Assembly: GCA_016209345.1 (NCBI GenBank) | Contig: JACQWH010000011.1 | Span: 1 to 36,110, forward strand | Direction: 5' to 3' | DNA: 36,110 bases | From: Candidatus Uhrbacteria bacterium | GTDB taxonomy: Bacteria > Patescibacteriota > Patescibacteriia > JACQRZ01 | Shown here: piece after piece, positions 7,901 to 13,939 of the stretch | Numbering within the stretch: position 1 is the stretch's first letter | Layout: the number at the start of each line of letters is the position of its first letter | Notes under the pieces: generated by a model | What the model was told of the DNA's origin: nothing | The model's database searches: none | The model's input: the letters and a program-made list of their open reading frames with translations, nothing else | Made by a program: the position numbers and the translations under genes

Positions 7901-8318
7901 CGCGCAACCGCCGCTATACAGCGTGAAACGCAACAAGGATTTGCGCTATGCGTATAGCGACAGCGAGCTCCTGAAGGTTCAAGCCGAGATGCAAAGCGAG
8001 ATAAAGGAGAAGAAAAAAAATACGTCTGTTGTGAAAAAGAAGAAATCAGAGGACGACGAGAGTGATGATGCACAAGGAACCGAGGAAGCAGGTGAGGCGA
8101 AGCTCAATATTCAGCGATACAAAGGTCTTGGAGAAATGAATCCTGAACAGCTCTGGGAAACGACCATGAACCCGCAAACGCGCGTTATGAAGCAGATTAC
8201 CATTGATGACGCGCAGAGGGCCGACGAAATGTTCAGTACGCTTATGGGCTCTGACGTTGAGCCGCGAAGACACTTTATCCAGGTTCACGCGAAATCGGTA
8301 AGAAATATCGACATTTAA
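4989..8318 (+). CDS. gyrB: DNA gyrase subunit B precursor with intein
   Basis: The open frame encodes 1109 residues; removing the 432-residue intein leaves a GyrB of 677 residues. The GHKL ATPase domain shows EVVDNSIDEA, DNGRGIPVEIH, HAGGKFGQG and GLHGVGISVVNALS. The transducer domain follows. The Toprim motif EGDSAGG (ends at residue 441) is split by the intein and resumes with SAKMGRDR, then DADVDGAHI. The C-terminus has the usual QRYKGLGEMN...LWETTMNP and ends VRNIDI. An extra Lys/Asp/Glu-rich linker (SEIKEKKKN to EAGEAKLN) of about 37 residues precedes QRYKGLGEM; most GyrBs lack it. The ATG at 4989 is chosen over an upstream TTG at 4947, which lies almost at the predicted transcript start. 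GyrB, with GyrA, supercoils DNA using ATP; gyrA is not in this window. Confidence 0.96.
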   Translation: MTAKQLKNKGKSDDYGASKITVLEGLEAVRKRPGMYIGNTAEIGLHHLVWEVVDNSIDEAMAGYCNEISITLLPDGMVRVSDNGRGIPVEIHKQTGVSALETVLTKLHAGGKFGQGAYKVSGGLHGVGISVVNALSSYLNIEVAQNGKLYRQEYRIGKPLYKLKSIGRATNTGTSVTFKADASIFSVTEYAFDTILDRLRQHAYLTKAVKIIASDDREGKGVPYVFYFEGGIGSFVRHLNRAKEPKHDKVFYVEKEAEKDMLVEIALQYTDEYKENVYAFTNNILNPEGGMHVVGFRTALTRTLNTVARAKNFLKEKDENLSGEDVREGLTAVISIKVPDPQFEGQTKSKLGNVEARAAVDTILSESLAVFLEENPRAAEGILGKCILASRARIAARTARESVLRKGALEGMTLPGKLADCASRDPKESELYLVEGDSAGGCFSGETKVALADGRSLSFLEIIDEYSRGNQLFCYTIRADGTVGIEKISNPRRTMQHAAVIKIVLDSGEEIVCTPDHRFMLRGGAYKKAGDITVNDSLMPLKKKISVIGGNITIAGYEMIFDPKEYRWVFTHMRSDEYNLGRGVYALYDGDHRHHLDFNKRNNNPANIRRISKEQHLSLHRTHAQKTLGREDVKQKIRILHQTPGFRARISKKMLAMRDLLSSRAKKQWESKEYKEFMKKKYLSFYNSNEAYREKLLDRLLRGQREYWSEQKNRDKQSARVSSYFTDHPEHRKSHAARAIDQWKDTGLRAWRSNETRKQWTEEFRQNRKATYNETYRHHSMKLLRSLYDESRVVDEERFERARKELKNKNVLKFSTVLHRFFDGDKNRLEEAVSNFNHKICRIEYIVDRVDVYDFEVPGTHNFALASGVFVHNSAKMGRDRHFQAILPLKGKILNVEKSRLDKILDYDQIKSLVIALGTNIGDQFDIANLRYHRLILMTDADVDGAHIRTLLLTLLYRYLPALVTGGHVYIAQPPLYSVKRNKDLRYAYSDSELLKVQAEMQSEIKEKKKNTSVVKKKKSEDDESDDAQGTEEAGEAKLNIQRYKGLGEMNPEQLWETTMNPQTRVMKQITIDDAQRADEMFSTLMGSDVEPRRHFIQVHAKSVRNIDI
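6312..7607 (+). mobile_element. HNH-endonuclease intein in GyrB Toprim motif
   Basis: An in-frame insertion of 432 residues lies between EGDSAGG and SAKMGRDR. Splicing residues are present: Cys1 in CFSGETKVALADG (block A), TPDHRFML at 73-80 (block B TxxH), VYDFEVPGTHNFA at 411-423 (block F), and VFVHN at the end (block G, penultimate His and terminal Asn) with Ser as +1 residue. This is a class 1 intein predicted to splice. The centre carries an HNH-type nuclease, with HHLDFNKRNNNPANIRRIS at 153-171 followed by EQHLSLH, instead of the more common LAGLIDADG domain. Residues ~190-350 are a Lys/Arg/Trp/Tyr-rich region of short repeats (for example KKQWESKEYKEF, KQWTEEFRQN) resembling NUMOD-type DNA-binding helices. 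The ORF is intact, so homing may still be active. Confidence 0.92.
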
Positions 8319-8388
8319 TTTCTATGAAAAATCTCAAGGTACGACTCAGCCCTGCCGTTATAGCCCTTTTGCTGATAAATCGTCCCTC

Positions 8389-8416
8389 TTGACAGAAGTT
8401 GCGTATGCGCTACACT
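8389..8416 (+). promoter_or_regulatory. Promoter of the secE-nusG-rplK-rplA operon
   Basis: TTGACA (8389-8394), a 16-bp spacer and TACACT (8411-8416) form a good sigma-70-type promoter about 55 bp before the secE start, after the gyrB stop. The secE-nusG gap of 1 bp and the nusG-rplK gap of 12 bp suggest one transcript. Confidence 0.7.
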
Positions 8417-8471
8417 GATGATAATAAAGGCCGTGGGGTCTTTTTTAATTACGGAAAACAACAATTTTACT

Positions 8472-8678
8472 ATGAGTGCGCTTACCACAGCCATACAGGC
8501 GACAACACGATATTTTCGTGATTCATACAATGAAATGCGCAGCGTCGTTTGGCCTTCACGAAAGCAAACCGTGCTTCATACAATCATGGTCATTGTCTTC
8601 AGTATTATCATTGCCGTATTCTTGGGTTCTCTCGATCTGCTCTTTTCGTTCATTCTTGAAAAAACGCTTGTTAAATAG
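8472..8678 (+). CDS. secE: Preprotein translocase subunit SecE
   Basis: A 68-residue minimal SecE, which clamps SecY in the SecYEG channel. The amphipathic helix motif FRDSYNEMRSVVWPSRKQT (the conserved E-hhKVxWPxRxE region) is followed by one transmembrane helix (IMVIVFSIIIAVFLGSLDLLFSF). The single-TM length is normal for most bacteria. The ATG at 8472 gives the typical short N-terminus; a longer in-frame start at 8418 falls right after the promoter -10 and is unlikely. The secE-nusG order is the canonical bacterial arrangement. Confidence 0.93.
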   Translation: MSALTTAIQATTRYFRDSYNEMRSVVWPSRKQTVLHTIMVIVFSIIIAVFLGSLDLLFSFILEKTLVK

Positions 8679-8679
8679 T

Positions 8680-9225
8680 ATGCCAAAGCAAGTAGAGGAA
8701 CAAGGATGCCACTGGTACGCCATTCATACGAATTCAGGGTATGAAGAGGCGGTTGTCCGCAATCTCAAGCAGCGCGTGGAGTCCATGGACATGGAGGAGA
8801 AAATTTTTAATGTCCTCATTCCGACGGAAACGAAAATAAAGATAAAGAATGGCAAGCGCAAAACAGTCAAGGAAAAAATATTTCCCGGCTACGTGCTTGT
8901 ACAGATGCTTGTCACCGACGACTCGTGGTATGTCGTGAGAAATACGCCTCATGTCACCGGCTTTATCGGAAGCGGTACCACCCCCTCGCCGGTGTCAGAC
9001 CAGGAAATAGAATACCTCATGAAGCGCATGGGTGTTGAAGAGCCAAAATACGAGTTTGACCTGCCGACAAATACGCCCGTGCTCATTATTGACGGGCCGT
9101 TTAAAAATTTTGAGGGAAAGGTGCTGGAAGTGGATGCTGATAGGGGGAAGGTAAAAGTGCTCGTCACGATGTTTGGTCGCGAGACGCCTGTTGAACTCGA
9201 CTTTTTACAAATTAAAAAAACCTAA
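8680..9225 (+). CDS. nusG: Transcription termination/antitermination factor NusG
   Basis: A 181-residue NusG. The NGN domain is recognisable by HWYAIHTNSGYEEAVVRNLKQR and by KEKIFPGYVLVQM, with WYVVRNTPHVTGFIG near its end. The C-terminal KOW domain contains VLIIDGPFKNFEGKVLEVD and VLVTMFGRETPVELDF. It binds RNA polymerase and couples it to Rho or the ribosome. It starts 1 bp after the secE stop codon, so translation is probably coupled. Longer frames through secE are out-of-frame read-ups and are not used. Confidence 0.95.
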   Translation: MPKQVEEQGCHWYAIHTNSGYEEAVVRNLKQRVESMDMEEKIFNVLIPTETKIKIKNGKRKTVKEKIFPGYVLVQMLVTDDSWYVVRNTPHVTGFIGSGTTPSPVSDQEIEYLMKRMGVEEPKYEFDLPTNTPVLIIDGPFKNFEGKVLEVDADRGKVKVLVTMFGRETPVELDFLQIKKT

Positions 9226-9237
9226 AACACCTATTCT

Positions 9238-9666
9238 ATGGCCGCAAAAAAAATCAAGGCGCTTGTAAAACTCCAGATTCCGGCAGGAAAGGCAAATCCC
9301 GCACCTCCGGTCGGTCCGGCACTTGGCCAGCACGGTTTGAATATCGCCGAATTCTGTCAAAAATTCAATGCTGCAACCGCGGGTAAGGGCGATGATATTA
9401 CGCCTGTTGAGATTACTGTTTATGAAGACCGCACCTATACGTTCATTCTTAAAACGCCTCCTGCCTCAGAGCTTATCAAAAAAGCGGCAGGCATTCCAAA
9501 GGGCTCACCCAAAGCATTGACGCAAAAGGTGGCAAAGATAACGAAAGATCAGCTCAAGGAGATTGCCGAGAAAAAGATGCCCGACTTGAATGCGAATGAT
9601 ATTGATGCCGCGATGAAAATAATCGCTGGAACTGCCCGACAAATGGGCGTTGAAATCGCAAAGTGA
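9238..9666 (+). CDS. rplK: 50S ribosomal protein L11
   Basis: A 142-residue L11 of normal length. The N-terminal domain has KLQIPAGKANPAPPVGPALGQHG, the proline-rich hinge region that contacts factors and thiostrepton-type drugs. The C-terminal rRNA-binding domain ends with DIDAAMKIIAGTARQMGVE, the classical AxxxIxGTARSMGI motif. It forms the GTPase-associated stalk base with 23S rRNA. It sits 12 bp after nusG, in the conserved secE-nusG-rplK-rplA order, and ends in TGA. Confidence 0.96.
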   Translation: MAAKKIKALVKLQIPAGKANPAPPVGPALGQHGLNIAEFCQKFNAATAGKGDDITPVEITVYEDRTYTFILKTPPASELIKKAAGIPKGSPKALTQKVAKITKDQLKEIAEKKMPDLNANDIDAAMKIIAGTARQMGVEIAK

Positions 9667-9802
9667 TTTAATCATAAGGTGGGACCTTAAGGCAATGAAA
9701 AATTTGAAATTATAGATGAGCGTATCCCCTTTTTTCCGACTATCATTTATAATCTATCATTTCTAATTACTGCGGGGGTTTGTACCACCAAAGGAGAACG
9801 GT

Positions 9803-10489
9803 ATGAGAAAAAAATCTCCCTTATTCAGCGAGAAGATAAAGGATCTTGATTTGAAGCGAACGGTATTTCAGCCGCGAGAGGCGCTTGATCTTGCGCAAAA
9901 GTTGTCGTACGAGAATTTTGATGCATCCCTTGAGGTGCATGTGCGCACCGGCATTGATCCCAAAAAAGGCGATCAGATTATTCGAGCAAGCGCCACACTG
10001 CCCCATGGCACAGGAAAAACAAAACGTGTTGCGGTCTTTGCGGACGGCGAAAAGGCATTGGAGGCAAAAGAGGCGGGCGCTGACCTTGTCGGCGGAACAG
10101 AGCTCATTGCGGAGATTAAACAATCGGGAAGGGCGGATTTTGACATCGCCATTGCTACGCCCGATATGATGAGAAATCTTGCTGGCGTAGCTAAGGTTCT
10201 TGGCCCGCGGGGACTCATGCCATCGCCGAAAAACGACACCGTCACGCTCAACATAAAGGCAGCCCTGGATGCTGTGAAGGGTGGAAAAATAAACTTCAAA
10301 AATGACGATTCGGGCATTGTTCACCAGGTCATCGGCCGGCGATCATTTACCCTTGATAATCTCTATGAAAATTATGCCGCATTTATCGAGTCGGTACGAA
10401 AAGCGCGTCCTGCGCCGGTAAAGGGTACCTATATCAAGGCAGTCACCATTGCCACAACCATGGGCCCGGGCATCCGCATCGCGGTGTAG
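9803..10489 (+). CDS. rplA: 50S ribosomal protein L1
   Basis: A 228-residue L1, normal length. Conserved segments include NFDASLEVHVRTGIDPKKGDQ, LPHGTGK, VLGPRGLMPSPK and the late YIKAVTIATTMGPGIRI. L1 binds helices 76-78 of 23S rRNA at the mobile E-site stalk. It has a strong Shine-Dalgarno, AAAGGAG, before the ATG, which most genes here lack. The 136-bp gap from rplK is unusually long for this operon. Several CPR lineages are reported to lack L1, so its presence is informative for placement. rplJ and rplL do not follow; a Cys-rich gene does. Confidence 0.96.
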   Translation: MRKKSPLFSEKIKDLDLKRTVFQPREALDLAQKLSYENFDASLEVHVRTGIDPKKGDQIIRASATLPHGTGKTKRVAVFADGEKALEAKEAGADLVGGTELIAEIKQSGRADFDIAIATPDMMRNLAGVAKVLGPRGLMPSPKNDTVTLNIKAALDAVKGGKINFKNDDSGIVHQVIGRRSFTLDNLYENYAAFIESVRKARPAPVKGTYIKAVTIATTMGPGIRIAV

Positions 10490-10496
10490 CGGCAAA

Positions 10497-10577
10497 GAAA
10501 TCGGATCTCCCCTCATCTCAAGTAAAATAGTCGTGTTATAATAACAACGTCATCTTATTTTCAGGAGATCCGATTTC
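10497..10577. repeat. 14-bp perfect inverted repeat around a promoter
   Basis: GAAATCGGATCTCC (10497-10510) and GGAGATCCGATTTC (10564-10577) are exact inverted copies 53 bp apart, between rplA and the Cys-rich gene. The space holds an extended -10 promoter. In a read-through rplA transcript the two arms would form a long hairpin. In the shorter promoter-derived transcript only the right arm is present. It could be a divergent operator, a processing structure or the footprint of a mobile repeat. Confidence 0.65.
10534..10542 (+). promoter_or_regulatory. Extended -10 promoter of the Cys-rich gene
   Basis: TGT precedes a perfect TATAAT (10537-10542), giving TGTTATAAT. The predicted start is near 10549, about 37 bases before the ATG at 10586. 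No convincing -35 is seen. It would allow the downstream Cys-rich gene and gatB to be expressed apart from the ribosomal operon. Confidence 0.55.
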
Positions 10578-10585
10578 ATCCATCT

Positions 10586-12367
10586 ATGCCATCGAATACT
10601 AGGACATGCCAAAAATGCCAGACCCGGTTTCCTATTGAGGAACGTGATCTGGCATTTTATATTTCCGTGAATGTACCGGAGCCGACGTTCTGTCCAACAT
10701 GCCGTGCGCGTCGTCGTATGGCGTGGATCAATTTTCATAGTCTTTACAACAGGAAACTCACCGATGGTGGTAAAAACGTTATCTCAATGTATTCGCCCGA
10801 TAAGCAGTTTAACGTAGTTGAGGATAGCGCGTGGTGGGGCGATACCTATGACCAAACTAGCTACGGCCGTAATTATGATTTTTCGCGTCCTTTTTTTACG
10901 CAATTCCAAGAATTGTTGCGTGTCGCGCCGCTCCCCCATCTTCATCGTGATTTTTCCCGCATGGAGAACAGCAACTATTGTAATGCGTGCACGGGGCTAA
11001 AAAACTGTTATCTCTGTATGGCTGCCGATGAAGCAGAGGACACGTACTATGGTTTTAAGATTGAAAAACTTAAAAATTGTGTTGACGTATCCTTCACCAA
11101 CAACTCGGAGCTGTGCGGAAACAGCGCTTTTCTATCGGAATGCTACAATGTTCAATTTTCAGAACACTGCGAAAACTCCAACGATCTCTCTTTTTGCAGT
11201 GATTGCAACGGGTGTACATCGTGCGTGGGATGTATCAATCTGCGAAATAAGTCGTATTGCATTTTTAATGTTCAATACGACAAGGACGAATATGAGAACC
11301 GCGTTAAGGAGATGCGGCTTGACACGTTCTCCGCTGTCTCAAAGATCGCCTCTGAAGCGCAGCAATTCTTCCGCACACAGCCACATCGCTTCATGCATGG
11401 TCGCAACAATGTTGATGTAACCGGAGATTTTATCTATAACTCTAAGAATGTTACCGACTCCTACGCCGTACAGTTTTCAGAAAATTGTCGATTCGTAAAC
11501 TCTCTCTCCGCCATAGATGAGCGGAATGCCGATGCGTACGACTGGAGTCAATTTGGCATTGGTTCGGAGCGTATCTATGAGTGCTCCTGGTGCGGATTGC
11601 GATGCAATACCGTGCTCTTTTCTTTTTGGAACTACTATGCGCACAATCTCACCTACTGCTTTGGGTGTCATTCATCAGACAATCTCTTTGGGTGTATTGG
11701 CTTAAGAAAAAAGCGCTACTGCATTCTCAATAAGCAATATTCAAAGGAAGATTATGAGGAGCTTGTTGAAAACATTCGCAAACAGATGGCGGATGTTCCC
11801 TATACGAGTACCGACGGGACAATCTACCGCTATGGCGAGTTCTTTCCGTCGGAACTTTCGCCGTTTTGCTACAACGAGACCGAAGCGTATGATCATCTTC
11901 CCCTCACCAAAGACAGCGCGGTAGCGAAGGGATTCAGCTGGTACGATGCACCGCAGCGACAGCCCATTGCGGGAGCCGTTTCTTCAAAGGATATCCCTGA
12001 CTCTATTGATGCTCTCACGGCAGGTTGTGCATCCTCGACATTTATTTGTTCATCGTATACCGATGATGGTGAAGACGCAATTATGCGTGGATGTACGAGA
12101 TACTATCGATGCATCCCCCAAGAAATCTCATGGTATCGGAAGAAACATATTCCGCTTCCGCGGTCATGTCCGCAATGCCGGTATCGCGAGCGACTCAAAC
12201 ACCAACCGCTTTTTCGTTCGTATGACCGCGCGTGCATGTGCCATGAGCAGACGGGGCACGATTGGCATCAGGGTGTGATATGCGAAAAACAATGCGTGAC
12301 ATCATATGCTCCTGACCGAGTAGAACCCATCTATTGCGAAAAATGCTATTCAGCGGTAGTGTATTAA
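10586..12367 (+). CDS. Cys-rich zinc-ribbon/solenoid protein, copy 1
   Basis: A 593-residue protein of a type common in CPR genomes but with no established function that I know of. The N-terminal module has C8-x2-C11 and C36-x2-C39 framing the signature FYxxxNVPEPTFCPTCRxxRR. The centre is two solenoid-like regions with Cys, Asn and aromatics every ~20-25 residues (NSNYCNACTGLKNCYLC, NSAFLSECYNVQFSEHCENS). Each ends in a block like GCINLRNKSYCIFNVQYDKDEYE (first) and FGCIGLRKKRYCILNKQYS (second). The C-terminus repeats the N-terminal signature (YRKKHIPLPRSCPQCR) and adds a further Cys cluster ending IYCEKCY. Compared with the copy at 13940, the second N-terminal Cys pair set has been lost. 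No signal peptide. gatB begins 3 bp after its stop. Confidence 0.8.
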   Translation: MPSNTRTCQKCQTRFPIEERDLAFYISVNVPEPTFCPTCRARRRMAWINFHSLYNRKLTDGGKNVISMYSPDKQFNVVEDSAWWGDTYDQTSYGRNYDFSRPFFTQFQELLRVAPLPHLHRDFSRMENSNYCNACTGLKNCYLCMAADEAEDTYYGFKIEKLKNCVDVSFTNNSELCGNSAFLSECYNVQFSEHCENSNDLSFCSDCNGCTSCVGCINLRNKSYCIFNVQYDKDEYENRVKEMRLDTFSAVSKIASEAQQFFRTQPHRFMHGRNNVDVTGDFIYNSKNVTDSYAVQFSENCRFVNSLSAIDERNADAYDWSQFGIGSERIYECSWCGLRCNTVLFSFWNYYAHNLTYCFGCHSSDNLFGCIGLRKKRYCILNKQYSKEDYEELVENIRKQMADVPYTSTDGTIYRYGEFFPSELSPFCYNETEAYDHLPLTKDSAVAKGFSWYDAPQRQPIAGAVSSKDIPDSIDALTAGCASSTFICSSYTDDGEDAIMRGCTRYYRCIPQEISWYRKKHIPLPRSCPQCRYRERLKHQPLFRSYDRACMCHEQTGHDWHQGVICEKQCVTSYAPDRVEPIYCEKCYSAVVY

Positions 12368-12370
12368 CAT

Positions 12371-13879
12371 ATGTTCACCTATACCATCGGACTGGAAATC
12401 CATGTCCAACTGAAAACAAAGTCAAAAATGTTTTGTCGCTGTTCAAACGATGGTGAAAATCAACCGGCGAACACGACAATCTGCCCTGTGTGCATGGGGC
12501 ATCCAGGCACGCTGCCGGTCATAAACGAACAGGCAATCCGTTGGGGCGTAAAAACGGCACTAGCGTTGAACTGCACGATAAACGAAATCAGCAAGTTTGA
12601 CCGTAAAAACTATTTTTACCCTGACCTTCCCAAGGGGTATCAAATATCCCAATACGACAAACCAATCGGCATAATGGGGCACGTTGACATCACCATACCC
12701 GACGGAGGGATGCGAACAACCGCCCGGATTGGCATCACGCGCCTGCACATGGAGGAAGATGCGGCAAAGCTGCTCCATGCACCCGAGGCAGGTGCCTCAT
12801 TGGTTGATTTTAATCGTTCTTCCACTCCGCTGATGGAAATTGTCACGGAGCCGGATTTTGTTTCTCCGGCCGAGGCGAAAGTATTTTTGCAAGACCTGCG
12901 CCTGCTCACGCGTTACTTGGACGTATCTCACGCGGATATGGAAAAGGGGCATCTGCGCTGCGATGCGAATGTTTCCATCAATGTGACGAGCGATGACGGC
13001 ATTACCACGCAGTCCCCCATTTCCGAAATTAAAAATCTTAATTCCTTCCGTGCCGTTGAACGTGCCCTTGAATACGAAGGAAATCGTCTCTGGGAAGAGT
13101 GGCAAGGTGGCGGTGATGTTCGCACACGGAACTATAAAATTACTGTCGGATGGGACGACGATAAGCAGGAAACAGTGCTCCAGCGCTGGAAGGAAGAGGC
13201 GCACGACTACCGCTATTTTCCCGAACCGGACATTCCACCGCTCCATTTCACGCATGAGTATATCACAACCGTTAAGTCGGAGATTCCCGAGCTGCCGAAT
13301 CAAAAAAAAGAACGATTCTGCCGTGATTTCGGCATCACGCCTGAGGATGCTCGTATTCTTGTTGAGGATAAAGAGCTCGCGGCATTCTTTGAAAATACCG
13401 CATCGGAACTCGATGCGTGGCTGTGCAGTATGGATTCCTGCGACGACGCGTTCAAGACGCGCACATACAAGTTGCTTGCGGGGTGGGTCATCAATAAACT
13501 GGGCGGACTTCTTGCCGTCACGGAGACACGGATTGAGCAGTGCACTGTTTCTCCGGCAGATATGGCAAAACTAATCGCGCTTATTGCAGAAGAGCAAGTA
13601 AATAGCACTACGGCCCAAAAAGTGCTGGAGGCAATGATCCAAAACGGCATCGATCCACTGACGATGATCCAAGAGCAGGGACTCGAACAAATTCAGGACA
13701 CCGGCCTTATCGCATCGGCCTGTCAAAAAGCTGTCGAGGCGAATCCTGATGCTGCCGCTAATTTCAAAAACGGCAAAGAAAATGCGATTATGTTTCTTGT
13801 CGGTCAGGTGATGAGGGAGCTCAAAGGAAAAGGTCAGCCGGAACTTGTTAAAGACGAATTAAAAAAATTACTCGGATAG
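12371..13879 (+). CDS. gatB: Asp-tRNA(Asn)/Glu-tRNA(Gln) amidotransferase subunit B
   Basis: A 502-residue GatB, normal length. The start FTYTIGLEIHVQLKTKSKMFCRCSN is diagnostic. NxTICPVCMGHPGTLPVIN contains the zinc-site cysteines. Other signatures are KFDRKNYFYPDLPKGYQISQ, LHMEEDAAKL, DFNRSSTPLMEIVTEPD and YRYFPEPDIPPL. The C-terminal GatB/YqeY tail domain runs to the end. GatB binds misacylated tRNA and activates its carboxyl group; GatA supplies ammonia from glutamine. gatA and gatC are not in this window, so the complex is encoded at split loci. It is sandwiched between two paralogous Cys-rich genes and follows the first by 3 bp, so the two are probably co-transcribed. Confidence 0.96.
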   Translation: MFTYTIGLEIHVQLKTKSKMFCRCSNDGENQPANTTICPVCMGHPGTLPVINEQAIRWGVKTALALNCTINEISKFDRKNYFYPDLPKGYQISQYDKPIGIMGHVDITIPDGGMRTTARIGITRLHMEEDAAKLLHAPEAGASLVDFNRSSTPLMEIVTEPDFVSPAEAKVFLQDLRLLTRYLDVSHADMEKGHLRCDANVSINVTSDDGITTQSPISEIKNLNSFRAVERALEYEGNRLWEEWQGGGDVRTRNYKITVGWDDDKQETVLQRWKEEAHDYRYFPEPDIPPLHFTHEYITTVKSEIPELPNQKKERFCRDFGITPEDARILVEDKELAAFFENTASELDAWLCSMDSCDDAFKTRTYKLLAGWVINKLGGLLAVTETRIEQCTVSPADMAKLIALIAEEQVNSTTAQKVLEAMIQNGIDPLTMIQEQGLEQIQDTGLIASACQKAVEANPDAAANFKNGKENAIMFLVGQVMRELKGKGQPELVKDELKKLLG

Positions 13880-13901
13880 GGTCTTGTCCCACTATCCCAT
13901 C

Positions 13902-13931
13902 CTTGTCATCCCGCCGAAGGGCGGGAACCAG
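13902..13931. repeat. Dispersed 30-bp palindrome copy (gatB 3' flank)
   Basis: This 30-bp unit begins CTTGTCATCCCGCC, has a GAAG-centred hairpin (CCCGCC/GGCGGG) and ends GGGAACCAG. It is identical over all 30 bases to the reverse complement of the copy at 17425-17454 beside the GIY-YIG gene. It fills the gap between gatB and the second Cys-rich gene and may act as a 3' hairpin. Confidence 0.85.
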
Positions 13932-13939
13932 ACAAAAAT

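Noticed and set aside
8476..8679. Longer NusG frame through secE
   Set aside because: It reads secE in another frame; the ATG at 8680 gives a standard NusG.
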